Notes under the pieces: model-generated
What the model saw: only the letters and a program-made list of their open reading frames with translations
Told to the model about the DNA's origin: nothing
Databases searched by the model: none
Part shown: positions 42,468 through 51,661 of the stretch, one piece after another
Numbering within the stretch: the stretch's first letter is position 1
Layout of the letters: every line of letters begins with the position of its first letter
Origin: JAJDUF01 sp965238265
Lineage (GTDB): Bacteria; Chloroflexota; UBA11872; UBA12225; JAJDUF01
NCBI GenBank assembly: GCA_965238265.1
Contig: OZ250185.1
Location: 2,232,001 to 2,296,000, forward strand
Direction: 5' to 3'
Length of the DNA stretch: 64,000 nt
Position numbers and translations under genes: made by a program

Positions 42468-43217
42468 CTACCTCATCGAGAGGACACGAGCGCGGGCATA
42501 CTGCGTGCAGGCGTAGTACGCCTCTATCGACTCGCCGGCATCCCCCCAGAAGCCGGACAGGACATCGTGCTCGACCTGACCCCGTTCGAGGTAGGCCTTA
42601 TTGACATCGGTAACCTCCAGCTCGCCGCGCCCCGAGGGCTTGAGTGTGGGCACAATGTCGAACACTTCGGCAGGATAGAAGTAGACACCGGTGACGGCAT
42701 AGGAAGAGCGAGGATGTGCGGGCTTTTCCTCAATGTCTACCAGCCGCTCAGGCTGATCGCCGTCGAAGACGGCAACACCGAGATGCCGCAGATGCGCCGG
42801 GTCCGCTATCTCCTTCAGCAGCAGCCGTGCTCCCCGCTGCTGGCGCTCGAAGCGCCGGACGATGGGGGCAAGGTCATCTTCCACGATGTTGTCGCCGAGC
42901 ATCACGACAACCTTGTCGCCGGCCGCAAAGTGCTCGGCCAATCCCAGCGCCTGGGCAATCCCGCCCGGTCGCTCCTGATAGGCGTACTGTAGGCTACGCA
43001 GACCCACGGGGCCACCACTGCCTAGCAGGCGCAGGAATTCGCCAGCGTGATTGCCACCGGTCACGACCATGATCTCATCCAGACCGGCGCGCACGAGCGC
43101 CTCCAGCGCAAAGTAGATCATGGGCCGATCATAGATCGGCAGCAGGTGCTTATTGGTGATGTTGGTCAGTGGGGCCAGGCGCGACCCGGTCCCACCGGCG
43201 AGGACTATCCCTTTCAT
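42468..43217 (-). CDS. glucose-1-phosphate thymidylyltransferase-like nucleotidyltransferase
   Basis: 249 residues. MKGIVLAGGTGSRLAPLTNITNKHLLPIYDRPMIYFALEALVRAGLDEI is the nucleotide-binding start. VVVMLGDNIVEDD has the metal-binding Asp, IEEKPAHPRSSYAVTGVYFYP the sugar-binding part, and ELEVTDVNKAYLERGQ the C-terminal end. Makes an NDP-hexose (probably dTDP-glucose) for surface polysaccharide. The other rml genes are not in the window, so RmlA is a family call rather than a proven function. Confidence 0.88.
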   Translation of the reverse strand: MKGIVLAGGTGSRLAPLTNITNKHLLPIYDRPMIYFALEALVRAGLDEIMVVTGGNHAGEFLRLLGSGGPVGLRSLQYAYQERPGGIAQALGLAEHFAAGDKVVVMLGDNIVEDDLAPIVRRFERQQRGARLLLKEIADPAHLRHLGVAVFDGDQPERLVDIEEKPAHPRSSYAVTGVYFYPAEVFDIVPTLKPSGRGELEVTDVNKAYLERGQVEHDVLSGFWGDAGESIEAYYACTQYARARVLSMR

Positions 43218-43562
43218 GCTGCACGCTTGACCGCGAGGGCGGCCCTCCTTCGCTCCATTGGATTGCTAACGTACTCCGTCTGCGCCAGCCGAGGGAGTTT
43301 CTGTGGTGCCGACAGGATATGTTAGTGCCGCCCCGGCCTGTCATTGTAGCGGCAATGCTCAGACGAGTGACCGAACCGAGTGGGTAGCATGACCTCCGCG
43401 CCGCAGCCCGGAGCACCCTCCCACCACGGCGACACACCAGAACCAACCATTGGCATTCGGTAGGCATGGGCGATACACTCACAGTAGGGAGCCACGCTCA
43501 CCTGACCCTCAGGCCCGCGCCAGCGTGGCACCAAAGGGTGCTTCAACGAGGAGGTACTGTCA
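43218..43562. other. 345-bp divergent intergenic region
   Basis: Must hold promoters of the nucleotidyltransferase (minus) and of glutamate dehydrogenase (plus). A leader hairpin GCCACGCT..AGCGTGGC (43491-43529) lies 34 bases before the gdh ATG; GAGGAGG at 43549-43555 is its ribosome site. No gene seen. Confidence 0.4.
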
Positions 43563-44927
43563 ATGACGAACAACCGGCGCACCGCAATTGCTTCTCCTGA
43601 CTACCTAGGCCGCACCACTGCTGCTCCTAGCGGATTGGGTAGCCCAAGCGTATCACCACCAGTACGCGCCGCTCCTTCCGGAGAGGGGCTGAATGCCTGG
43701 GATATCGCCCGGCGGCAATTCGATCTCGCCGCCGACCGCTTGCGCCTGGGTCCCGACGAGCGCGCAGTGCTACGCAACTGTAAACGTGAGTTCACAGTGC
43801 ATTTCCCGGTGCAGCTGGACGATGGCTCGGTACGTTCCTTCACCGGCTACCGCGTCCAGCACAACTTGGCACGCGGTCCTGGCAAGGGCGGCATCCGGTA
43901 CCACCCCCAAGCCGATCTCGATGAGGTACGCGCGCTTGCCATGTGGATGACGTGGAAGTGCGCCGTGGTGAACATTCCCTTCGGTGGCGCCAAGGGCGGC
44001 GTTGCCGTAAACCCCAAGGAGCTTTCGCCAACCGAGCTTGAGAATCTGACCCGGCGCTACACCACAGAAATCGAGCCATTGATCGGGCCGGATAGCGACA
44101 TACCGGCGCCCGATGTGAATACAAACCCGCAGATCATGGCCTGGATCATGGACACCTACAGTATGCACAAGGGCTATACCGTCACCGCGGTAGTGACAGG
44201 GAAGCCCGTGAGTATCGGCGGCTCGGAAGGTCGGAATGAAGCTACCGGCCGTGGGTGTGTCTTCACCATTCAACAGGCCGCCGAACGCCTCGGTCTTGAC
44301 CTCGCCGGTAGTACGGTGGCCGTGCAGGGGTTCGGCAACGTCGGCGCCACTGCTGCGCGGTTTCTCCATGATCTCGGCTGCCGCGTTGTGGCGGTGAGCG
44401 ACTCCGAGGGCGGCATCGCCAATACGAGCGGTCTCGATCTACACCAGGTCTTGCGCCATTGGCAAGAAACCGGGTCCGTCGTCGGCTTTGGCGCCGCAAC
44501 CGAGATCACGAATGCCGAGCTGCTGACGTTCGAGTGCGACATCCTCGTCCCAGCGGCGCTGGAAAACCAGATCACGGCCGAGATTGCCGAGCGGATCAAG
44601 GCCAAGATCGTCGCCGAGGCGGCGAATGGGCCAACTACACCGGATGCCGACGCCATCCTTCACGACCGTCAGGTGTTCGTGATACCGGACATCCTGTGCA
44701 ATGCCGGTGGCGTTACGGTGTCATATTTCGAGTGGGTCCAGGACCTGCAGAACTTTTTCTGGGACGAAGCGGAGATCAACCGGCAGCTCCACCGGATTAT
44801 GGTCCGCAGCTTCGAGCAAGTGCATCGGATGGCCCAGGAGCACGACGTTGACCTCCGCCAGGGAGCGCAGATGCTCGCGATCTCGCGGGTTGCGGAGGCC
44901 ACACGCCTGCGAGGGCTGTATCCTTAG
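43563..44927 (+). CDS. gdhA: Glu/Leu/Phe/Val dehydrogenase (glutamate dehydrogenase)
   Basis: 454 residues; ATG 43563 behind GAGGAGG. Converts 2-oxoglutarate and ammonium to glutamate, or the reverse. GPGKGGIRYHPQADLDEVRALAMWMTWKCAVVNIPFGGAKGGV contains the catalytic Lys. DIPAPDVNTNPQIMAWIMDTY follows, then the NAD(P) fold VAVQGFGNVGATAARFLHDLG and the C-terminal NAGGVTVSYFEWVQDLQNFFWDE. About 30 extra N-terminal residues are variable. With amt (15486) this covers ammonium uptake and assimilation. Confidence 0.95.
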   Translation: MTNNRRTAIASPDYLGRTTAAPSGLGSPSVSPPVRAAPSGEGLNAWDIARRQFDLAADRLRLGPDERAVLRNCKREFTVHFPVQLDDGSVRSFTGYRVQHNLARGPGKGGIRYHPQADLDEVRALAMWMTWKCAVVNIPFGGAKGGVAVNPKELSPTELENLTRRYTTEIEPLIGPDSDIPAPDVNTNPQIMAWIMDTYSMHKGYTVTAVVTGKPVSIGGSEGRNEATGRGCVFTIQQAAERLGLDLAGSTVAVQGFGNVGATAARFLHDLGCRVVAVSDSEGGIANTSGLDLHQVLRHWQETGSVVGFGAATEITNAELLTFECDILVPAALENQITAEIAERIKAKIVAEAANGPTTPDADAILHDRQVFVIPDILCNAGGVTVSYFEWVQDLQNFFWDEAEINRQLHRIMVRSFEQVHRMAQEHDVDLRQGAQMLAISRVAEATRLRGLYP

Positions 44928-45026
44928 CCGCAGACCGAGCGGTCAGGGCGAGTGTGCGGCCCCGCTGACCGGGACCAACGGCACTCCTTGATCTCGCGCT
45001 AGATAAACGAGGGAGGCCCTAGAGTT

Positions 45027-45938
45027 ATGAAGGTCTGCTATGCCTACCGTCGCAGTGTCTTCTACCCCTACCAGGGCACGGAGTTCCCGCCGGCGAGCGA
45101 GACAGACCTGATACAGGAGTACCTGGAAAAGGTCAAAGCCATCGGCTTCGACGGCATCGAGCTGCCGGCGGCGCTCGCCGAGAGCTTCACGGCGGCGCAG
45201 CTCGACAATCTACGGCGTGTGCTGCGCGACCTTGACCTGCCCTGCGCGGCCGTGCGTGGCGGTGGCGGGATGCACGATCCCCACGTGGCGGCGGCGAACC
45301 GGGAGCGGCTGGAGAGCGCCGTGCAGTTTGCCGCCGAGATGGGGGCCGACGTGCTGAACGCCACGGTCACGACGCCCCCGCGCGATCCGGGGGGGCCGGG
45401 GAGTTTCGTCGGTGATCCGGTCTCGCAAGGGTCGAGCCGCCTCGCCAGCGCCGGCGATTTCGAGCAGTCTGCCGACGGCCTACGCGAGGTCGCCGACCTC
45501 GCTGCGGACGTGGGTATCTGCATCTCCATTGAAGTCCACCAGCACTCGATAGCCGATTGTAGCTGGGCGGCGCTCCACCTGCTGGACCTGATTGACCGTC
45601 CCAACGTCGGGGCCAACCCCGATCTGGGCAATATCTACTGGGTCTATGACACCCCGGAGGAGACCACCGAGGCGGCCATCGTCGCGCTCGCCCCGCGGGC
45701 CATGTATATGCACTGCAAGAACCTGGTCCGCGTCCACATCCCCGAACTGCGGCACAGCATCTTTCTGCGGGTGCCACTTCCCGACGGGGACATTGACTAC
45801 CGCTTTGCAATCGCGGCCATGCACGACGCCGGCTTCGATGGATACTTGGCCGTCGAAGGTGCCCGGGACGGCGACCAGCTCACCAGCGATGCCCGCAGCC
45901 TTACCTACGTGCGCGAAATACTGGCCGAGCTGGCGTAG
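45027..45938 (+). CDS. sugar phosphate isomerase/epimerase (AP endonuclease 2-type TIM barrel)
   Basis: 303 residues; GAGGGAGG before the ATG. TIM-barrel pattern: KVKAIGFDGIELPAALAESFT, EMGADVLNATVTTPPRD, a metal Glu in ICISIEVHQHSIAD, the Asn/Asp pair in NVGANPDLGNIYWV, His in MYMHCKNLVRVHI and the final Glu in GFDGYLAVEGARDGD. Related to inositol and hydroxypyruvate isomerase-like catabolic enzymes. It precedes a second gene of the same fold. Confidence 0.8.
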   Translation: MKVCYAYRRSVFYPYQGTEFPPASETDLIQEYLEKVKAIGFDGIELPAALAESFTAAQLDNLRRVLRDLDLPCAAVRGGGGMHDPHVAAANRERLESAVQFAAEMGADVLNATVTTPPRDPGGPGSFVGDPVSQGSSRLASAGDFEQSADGLREVADLAADVGICISIEVHQHSIADCSWAALHLLDLIDRPNVGANPDLGNIYWVYDTPEETTEAAIVALAPRAMYMHCKNLVRVHIPELRHSIFLRVPLPDGDIDYRFAIAAMHDAGFDGYLAVEGARDGDQLTSDARSLTYVREILAELA

Positions 45939-45987
45939 CCCGGCTCCGGCTCGACAACGCTGCGCGTCGGTTACAATTCCTAGTCGC

Positions 45988-46087
45988 TGTTGACATTTCC
46001 CGGTCATTCCCGCGAAAGCAGGAATCCAGGGCGAGGACGTTGGCTGCTACCCCAGCCGCCTGGATTCCGGCTTCCGCCGGAATGACG
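45988..46087. repeat. family F end plus paired family A hairpins
   Basis: TGTTGACATTTCCCGGTCATTCCCG (45988-46012) is the family F terminus. It is followed by a family A hairpin (GTCATTCCCGCGAAAGCAGGAATCCAGG), a 29-base spacer and a second, inverted A copy (CCTGGATTCCGGCTTCCGCCGGAATGACG, 46059-46087). The right-hand TGTCAACA end is missing. Confidence 0.65.
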
Positions 46088-46122
46088 AATGAGGTTAGTA
46101 GCACTGCACTGGAGGTACCGCC

Positions 46123-46974
46123 GTGAGCACCGCGAGCGATCAGTCCGGGCGCTTCGAGCTGGGCATCATCACCCGCCTGCAAGACAGCGCCGATGAAGCC
46201 ATCCGGCGCGTGGCCGAGTTCGGCTTGCCTACCTGTCAGCTCACCACCGATGATCCGGCGCTGTATACGCCAGCAACGGCGGACCAGGTGCGTGCAGCCG
46301 CCGAGAAGTACCAGGTCGCAGTCACCACGCACTGGGCACACGCGCCCGGCCGCAGGGTGTGGAACTTCTACGACGGGCCGCTGACGCTGGGGCTGGTCCC
46401 GCCGGAGACGCGGGAGGAGCGGCTGGCTGCGCTCCAGCAGGCCGCGGCCTTTGCGGAGTGGATCGGCGCCCCATCGCTCACCGGGCATATGGGCTTCATC
46501 CCCGAGGACCCGAACGACCCGCGGTATGCGGGCACCGTAGACGCGCTCACGCGGCTCGCGCATACCTGCGCCGAGCATGGTGTCGAGCTGTGGTTCGAGA
46601 CCGGTCAGGAGACACCAACGACGCTGCTCCGAGTTTTCGACGACATCGGCACCGACAACCTCGGCATCAACCTCGACCCGGCCAATCTGCTCCTGTACGG
46701 CAAGGCGAATCCGCTCGATGCGGTAGACCTCTTCGGCACGCTCATCAAGGGTGTCCACGCCAAGGACGGCGACTATCCCACGACCGGCCGGGCACTGGGC
46801 CGCGAGCAACCGCTCGGCAAGGGCCGGGTCAACTTCCCGGTGCTGATCGCCAAGCTCAAGGCACTGGACTACCGGGGAGCCATCACCATCGAGCGCGAAA
46901 TCAGCGGGCCACAGCAGGCGGCCGACATCCGCCAGGCCATCGCGCTGCTGACCTCGCTGACCGGTGACCAATAG
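46123..46974 (+). CDS. sugar phosphate isomerase/epimerase (TIM barrel)
   Basis: 283 residues from GTG 46123, eight bases after GGAGG. LGIITRLQDSADEAIRRVAEFGLPTCQL starts the barrel; ELWFETGQET supplies a metal Glu, LGINLDPANLLLYGKANPLDAV an Asp, GVHAKDGDYP a His and AITIEREISGP the last Glu. Four bases later the next gene begins, so the two are coupled. Probably acts on a keto-sugar or its phosphate in a catabolic pathway. Confidence 0.82.
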   Translation: MSTASDQSGRFELGIITRLQDSADEAIRRVAEFGLPTCQLTTDDPALYTPATADQVRAAAEKYQVAVTTHWAHAPGRRVWNFYDGPLTLGLVPPETREERLAALQQAAAFAEWIGAPSLTGHMGFIPEDPNDPRYAGTVDALTRLAHTCAEHGVELWFETGQETPTTLLRVFDDIGTDNLGINLDPANLLLYGKANPLDAVDLFGTLIKGVHAKDGDYPTTGRALGREQPLGKGRVNFPVLIAKLKALDYRGAITIEREISGPQQAADIRQAIALLTSLTGDQ

Positions 46975-46977
46975 CCA

Positions 46978-48171
46978 GTGACCGCTCCCGCCGCCCAAGT
47001 AGACCTCATTATTTTTGTCGGCCGGCCAGGCCCATCTCCGGTGGAGCAGGCCATCGGGCGCATCCGGCAGGCCGCGGCACTCGACTTGGTGTGCCTCGCG
47101 CAAGCCTGCGACCGCATCGGGCGGATCGTGGCGGTGCTCCCGGCGGACACCGCTATCGCCGACCGTCTGGACAGCCGGGCCGTGCATGTTGATCTCGACG
47201 ATGCGGCCGAGCCGTTTCATTTCGGCCGGCGGTTAGCCGGCGTCGTCGAGCGCTTCGCCATCCAACATGCTCTGTACTTCGGCGCCGGCGCCGCGCCCCT
47301 GCTCTCGCGGCAGACGTTGACGCGCCTGTGCGACACGCTGCTCACGAGGCGGGCCACCGGATCGGGGGCCGGTGCCGGCGTGGTGAGCGCCAACAACTTC
47401 TGGTCCGCCGACTTCCTCGGCTGGACGCCGGCATCCGCAATACGGCACATTGATCTCCCGGCCCGACGCGACAACCCGCTGGCCGTGTTGTTGCAGCGGC
47501 AGGCCGGCTTGACCCGCGACGACGTACCATCGTCCGTCGGCTCACTCTTCGATATTGACACCCCGGCGGACGTTGCCATTCTGAACCTGCACCACGGGAC
47601 ACACCCGCACACGCGAGCCGCCCTGCAAGCGGTCCCTTGGGGGCAAGAAGGCTGGCCGGACCGTCACCTCGCGGCGCTGATGCCTCATCTGGTGCGCCCC
47701 GGCGCCGAGGTCTGTTTGATCGGCCGCGTGAGCAACAGCGTCTTTGGCGGCCTGCGGCAGGACCTCGCCTGTCGGCTACGTATTTATGCCGAGGAGCGCG
47801 GGATGCAGGCCGCGGGACGCGACCGCCGGGGGGAAGTGCGCTCCCTGCTCGGCATGTTCCTGGAGCACGTCGGTGACGGGAGATTCTTCGCGGCGCTCGC
47901 GGCCCTGGGGTCCGACGCGGTGCTCCTGGATACGCGCCCCATCTTTCATCATCTCGGCTGGGACGTATCTACGGCCGACCGCTTCTACTCCGACTTGGGC
48001 TGCGTCGAGCGGATACGTCACGCGGAGGTGCGTTCCTTCACGGCCGCAGCACGCGCTGCTCCGGTGCCGGTGGCCCTCGGCGGTCAGTCACTTGTCGGGG
48101 GAGGGCTGTGGGCGCTCACGGAGGCGGCGTGGGAACATGCGGACGCCGGGTCATTGCCGCCTATCGGGTGA
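46978..48171 (+). CDS. unknown protein with an NTP-transferase-like N-terminal half
   Basis: 397 residues from GTG 46978, directly after the TIM-barrel gene. N-terminal half: IIFVGRPGPSPVEQAIGRIRQAAALDLVCLAQACD, LYFGAGAAPLLS and later SVGSLFDIDTPADVAIL, a pattern like MobA/CofC-type guanylyltransferases, though the usual GGxGxRMG loop is missing. The C-terminal half (GAEVCLIGRVSNSVFGGLRQDLACRLRIYAEERGMQAAGRDRRGEVRSLLGMFLEHVG) is not recognised. Its end overlaps the convergent membrane gene by 21 bases. Function unknown. Confidence 0.6.
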   Translation: MTAPAAQVDLIIFVGRPGPSPVEQAIGRIRQAAALDLVCLAQACDRIGRIVAVLPADTAIADRLDSRAVHVDLDDAAEPFHFGRRLAGVVERFAIQHALYFGAGAAPLLSRQTLTRLCDTLLTRRATGSGAGAGVVSANNFWSADFLGWTPASAIRHIDLPARRDNPLAVLLQRQAGLTRDDVPSSVGSLFDIDTPADVAILNLHHGTHPHTRAALQAVPWGQEGWPDRHLAALMPHLVRPGAEVCLIGRVSNSVFGGLRQDLACRLRIYAEERGMQAAGRDRRGEVRSLLGMFLEHVGDGRFFAALAALGSDAVLLDTRPIFHHLGWDVSTADRFYSDLGCVERIRHAEVRSFTAAARAAPVPVALGGQSLVGGGLWALTEAAWEHADAGSLPPIG

Positions 48172-48594
48172 CGGCTCATCGGCCTCACTCTCCGCGTCTG
48201 CAGCGGGCGTCTGCTTGGCGCGCTCCGACTCTTCGGCTTCGAGGGCGGCGAGCTTATCGAACTGCCGCGTGCGGCGCAGATACGCCCAGCGCTTATTCCG
48301 CGCGACTTGGGCTTGCGTAGCCACGTAATCCTCTTCGGCGGGGGGCGGCCTCATCCGGTCGAGGAGCGCCTGCGCATCGTCCTCCCCGGAAAGGAGCCGG
48401 TCGGACCACCGCATCACGCGCCGGGCGACCAAGACCGCGATCCCAAAGGCCACGAACGCGGCCACGACAGCGCCTCTCCCACCCAGCATCTCCTCCAGGA
48501 CCCCCGGACTCATCAGAAAGATGACAATAATCGCGCCGTACAGAATAAGGAAGGCGACAAAGACCAGCCCCAGCGCAAACATAGTACGTAACAT
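48151..48594 (-). CDS. membrane protein of unknown function
   Basis: 147 residues; GAGGAG upstream of ATG 48594. Two N-terminal hydrophobic helices (MFALGLVFVAFLILYGAIIVIFLM and VVAAFVAFGIAVLVARRVM), then a charged cytoplasmic tail with a helical segment AQVARNKRWAYLRRTRQFDKLAALEAEESE. No family recognised. Confidence 0.55.
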   Translation of the reverse strand: MLRTMFALGLVFVAFLILYGAIIVIFLMSPGVLEEMLGGRGAVVAAFVAFGIAVLVARRVMRWSDRLLSGEDDAQALLDRMRPPPAEEDYVATQAQVARNKRWAYLRRTRQFDKLAALEAEESERAKQTPAADAESEADEPSPDRRQ

Positions 48595-48980
48595 GGCCCG
48601 TTACTCCTCGCGGCAGACAGAGGCGCTGCCGTCCACCCGTCAAGTATAGACCCTGGGCTAGGTTGTGTTGACATTTGAGATAGAAGGCAGTGCCACCAAC
48701 CCCCTTGCGTCATGCAACCCTCGCTCGTCATTCCGGCGGAAGCCGGAATCCAGGCGTCTTGGGCCACAGCCAGCGCCCCCGCTCTGGATTCCCGCTTTGA
48801 CGGGAAACACCGTGGCCTGGCCAAGGCCACCGCAGGAGATGAAAATGGGGCCACGCCGGGCGGTGCGCGGAGGGCGGTCGTCATTGGTGCCACGAGCCCG
48901 GTCGGGAAACTGCCTAAACCAGCCTTTTTTATAGCAATGACAGGGGGAGGCCGGCATGACGGGTAGCGAGGGGCGGCCGG
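48595..48980. other. 386-bp gap filled by repeats
   Basis: No gene seen. Family F (48666-48711) and paired family A hairpins (48726-48806) take up most of it; the rest (to 48980) shows nothing recognisable. Confidence 0.4.
48666..48806. repeat. family F fragment and paired family A hairpins
   Basis: TGTTGACATTTGAGATAGAAGG..CAACCCCCTTGCGTCAT (48666-48711) is the reverse complement of the right half of the 10828-10911 element. CGTCATTCCGGCGGAAGCCGGAATCCAGG (48726-48754) and CTCTGGATTCCCGCTTTGACGGG (48782-48804) are family A copies facing each other across about 28 bases. Confidence 0.65.
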
Positions 48981-49259
48981 TTACTTGAAGTACAGTGCGA
49001 TGAGGGCGGCGAAGATGGTCACCCACGAGGCGACCATCACTATAATGAGCGTATTGTAGCGGGTGTTCATCTCGGTGAACCGGCTGTTCATCTCGGCCCG
49101 CAGGCCGTTGATAGACTGGTGCATCTCGGCCCGCGACCCCTCGATGGACCGGTTCGTCTCATTGAGCCGGCCGTTAATATTGTCGAGGCGGCGGTCTACC
49201 TGCTCGTAGGTGCCTTCCAGCCGGCTAATCCGCTCATGTTCGATGTCTTCGACGACCAT
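48981..49259 (-). CDS. coiled-coil protein with C-terminal membrane anchor
   Basis: 92 residues. Heptad-patterned ISRLEGTYEQVDRRLDNINGRLNETNRSI continues to NGLRAEMNSRFTEMNTRY, followed by one hydrophobic helix (LIIVMVASWVTIFAALIALYF) and a terminal Lys. This tail-anchored coiled-coil layout is widespread in Chloroflexota and Actinobacteria and has no known function. The stop codon is adjacent to the repeat-filled gap. Confidence 0.65.
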   Translation of the reverse strand: MVVEDIEHERISRLEGTYEQVDRRLDNINGRLNETNRSIEGSRAEMHQSINGLRAEMNSRFTEMNTRYNTLIIVMVASWVTIFAALIALYFK

Positions 49260-49590
49260 AGTGTCCTCGTTCGCTCGCTGCCCGCGCTACTGCTTCATAG
49301 TAGCCTAGGCGCGGCTCCGGCGCCAGCCTCCGGTCCGTCATGGCGGCGCATACTATCGTCATTGCGGCCCTCCCCCATCGTGGATGAGCTGTTTTCGTAG
49401 CAATGACGGGTGAGGCACCAGGAATGACTCCCCTCCCTCGTTACCTACCCCTGTGAGGTCCTGGCAGCGGGATCGCTGGCGTGTGTTATGGTGCAGCGAT
49501 GGTGACCATCACTCGACGGGTCGCTATCCATACGCACATGCACCGCGAGCTACACCCTACGAGGGATGCTCGTCACGGAGGCCGGCAGAG
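49260..49590. other. 331-bp gap before aroC
   Basis: Contains a hairpin CGTCATTGC..GCAATGACG (49358-49408), a distant family A relative. In-frame codons upstream of the aroC start (from 49453) show no family sequence, so I treat them as non-coding. Confidence 0.4.
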
Positions 49591-50715
49591 GTGGCTAGTA
49601 CATTTGGCGCGCTGTTCCGGGTCACGACCTGGGGAGAGTCCCATGGCGGCGGGGTGGGCGTCGTCGTGGACGGCTGCCCGCCCCAGGTAGCGCTCGACGC
49701 CGCCGCCATTCAGCGCGAGCTGGATCGTCGCCGCCCGGGACAGAGCCGCATCACCACCCAGCGGAAAGAAGAAGACCGGGTCGAAATCCTCTCCGGCGTG
49801 TTCGAGGGGTACACGCTCGGTACTCCCATCTCACTGATGGTCAAGAATAAGGACGCCCGGCCGAGAGACTACGCGGAAGTCCGCGTCAAGTATCGTCCCT
49901 CCCACGCTGACTACACCTATCAAGCCAAATACGGTATCCGCGACTGGATGGGTGGCGGCCGGGCCTCTGCACGCGAGACCGTCGGCCGGGTCGCAGCCGG
50001 CGCGATTGCGAAGCGGATTCTGCGCGACACCGGCGGCATAGACATCGTTGCCTACGTCAAGCAAGTTCACGACCTCGTTGCCGACGTGGACTCCAACACG
50101 GTCACGCTCGACGACGTTGAGACCAACATCGCCCGCTGCCCGGACGCCGCCTGCGCCGAGCGCATGATCGCGCGGATCGAAGCGGCCCGCAAGGATGGCG
50201 ACTCTCTGGGCGGAGTGGTCGAGTGCGTCGCCCGCAACGTGCCGGTGGGCTTGGGGGAGCCGGTCTTCGACAAGCTCGAAGCCGATCTCGCCAAGGCGAT
50301 GCTGTCGCTGCCGGCAGCAAAAGGCTTCGAGATCGGCTCCGGGTTCGCCGGCGTCCTGATGACCGGCTCGACGCACAACGACCCGTTCTATAGCGACGCG
50401 GGCACCATCCGGACCCGGACGAACTACTCCGGGGGCATTCAGGGTGGTATCTCGAATGGCGAGCCGATTATCTTCCGCGTGGCCTTCAAGCCGACGGCCA
50501 CCATCCTCAAGGAGCAGGAAACGGTGGACGTGGAGGGGCGGCCCACCACGCTCCGCGGGCGCGGGCGGCACGACCCCTGCGTCCTGCCCCGCGCCGTGCC
50601 GATGGTCGAGGCCATGGCCGCGCTCACCCTCGCCGACCACTGGCTACGCCAGCAAGCTACCCGGAGCTATTGTGATCCGGGCGTGGAGCCGGAAGGACCG
50701 AGCGATGATCGTTGA
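49591..50715 (+). CDS. aroC: chorismate synthase
   Basis: Last step of the shikimate pathway: converts 5-enolpyruvylshikimate 3-phosphate to chorismate with reduced FMN. 374 residues from GTG 49591, with CGGAGG about ten bases upstream. TTWGESHGGGVGVVVDGCPP, QSRITTQRKEEDRVEILSGVFEGYTLGTPI, RPSHADYTYQAKYGIRD, GGGRASARETVGRVAAGAIA and GIQGGISNGEPI are the known family blocks. The end overlaps the next gene by 11 bases. Confidence 0.96.
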   Translation: MASTFGALFRVTTWGESHGGGVGVVVDGCPPQVALDAAAIQRELDRRRPGQSRITTQRKEEDRVEILSGVFEGYTLGTPISLMVKNKDARPRDYAEVRVKYRPSHADYTYQAKYGIRDWMGGGRASARETVGRVAAGAIAKRILRDTGGIDIVAYVKQVHDLVADVDSNTVTLDDVETNIARCPDAACAERMIARIEAARKDGDSLGGVVECVARNVPVGLGEPVFDKLEADLAKAMLSLPAAKGFEIGSGFAGVLMTGSTHNDPFYSDAGTIRTRTNYSGGIQGGISNGEPIIFRVAFKPTATILKEQETVDVEGRPTTLRGRGRHDPCVLPRAVPMVEAMAALTLADHWLRQQATRSYCDPGVEPEGPSDDR

Positions 50716-51616
50716 CGTACACACCCACGCGCCGCGCCGGCGAGCGGCGCCGGCCTCGCCCCCTCAATCGGCCGCACCTAGCTCCGACCGAGCGCCCATG
50801 CGGCCGGACCGCCCGGACCCGGCCGGGGTGACCTGGGATGACTACCTGGCCGCGATGGCTGCCGTGGATCGGGCTGTCGTCTTCAACATTGCGCTGCCGC
50901 CGCCCGGTGATCCGGACCCTCTGAGCGCCCGGCTGACCGGCTCGCCGTTCGAGGCGCCGGCCCGCGAGGTGAACGACAACACCGCCGCGCTGGTGCGCGC
51001 CTATCCCGACAAGCTGATCGGCTTTCTGTCGGTGCATCCGCGCGACCCGGCGATGGACGACGAGCTGGATCGCGCGACGGGCGACCTCGGGCTGCGCGGC
51101 ATCAAGCTCGGCCCGAACTACCAGAACTTCGATCCTCTCAGCGACGAGGCGTTCCGGCTCTACGCCCGCGCCCAGGAGCTGCGGCTGCCGATCTTGTTCC
51201 ACCAGGGCACGTCGCCGGTGCGCTTCGCCGACCTCGACTACGCCCACCCGCGGCACATTGATCGCGTCGCCATGCGTTTTCCGGAGCTACGGATAGTGAT
51301 GGCGCATATGGCGCATCCCTGGCAGACCGATTGCATCACGGTGATCCGCAAGCACCCCCACGTCTATGCCGACATCTCGGCGCAGCACTACCGGCCCTGG
51401 TCCTACTACAACTGCATGCGGCTGGCGACCGAATGGGCGGTACTGCCGAAGCTGCTGTTCGGCTCGGACTTCCCGGTGGCGACGCCGCAGGAGACGATTG
51501 ACGCCATTCCCCACGTCAACGACATCCTCGAAGGCACCGCGCTCCCCCGCGTGCCCACGGACGAGCTTCAGGCAGTCGTAGAACGGGACTCGCTGGCCTG
51601 CTTGGGCCTCGACTAG
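50705..51616 (+). CDS. amidohydrolase 2 family (ACMSD-like) metal-dependent hydrolase/decarboxylase
   Basis: 303 residues from ATG 50705, overlapping the aroC end. MIVDVHTHAP carries the HxH metal motif at residues 6-8; then GIKLGPNYQNFDPLS, ILFHQGTSPVRFADL, VMAHMAHPWQTDCITVIRKHPHVYADISA and the C-terminal metal Asp in LLFGSDFPVATP. This is the family of aminocarboxymuconate-semialdehyde decarboxylase and related hydrolases. A Pro/Ala-rich insert (about 10-40) is unusual. The specific reaction is unknown. Confidence 0.82.
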   Translation: MIVDVHTHAPRRRAAPASPPQSAAPSSDRAPMRPDRPDPAGVTWDDYLAAMAAVDRAVVFNIALPPPGDPDPLSARLTGSPFEAPAREVNDNTAALVRAYPDKLIGFLSVHPRDPAMDDELDRATGDLGLRGIKLGPNYQNFDPLSDEAFRLYARAQELRLPILFHQGTSPVRFADLDYAHPRHIDRVAMRFPELRIVMAHMAHPWQTDCITVIRKHPHVYADISAQHYRPWSYYNCMRLATEWAVLPKLLFGSDFPVATPQETIDAIPHVNDILEGTALPRVPTDELQAVVERDSLACLGLD

Positions 51617-51661
51617 GGTACCCCTCCGGACCCCCTGACTGAGGTAGGTACAGGTTAAGCC

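Noticed and set aside
45988..46087. Paired short repeats that at first look CRISPR-like
   Set aside because: Only two copies, in inverted orientation, with matching copies dispersed elsewhere and no cas genes.
45901..47220. 439-codon open frame on the minus strand
   Set aside because: Antisense shadow of the TIM-barrel gene at 46123; part of it translates repeat A. GC-rich codon use leaves the opposite frame open.
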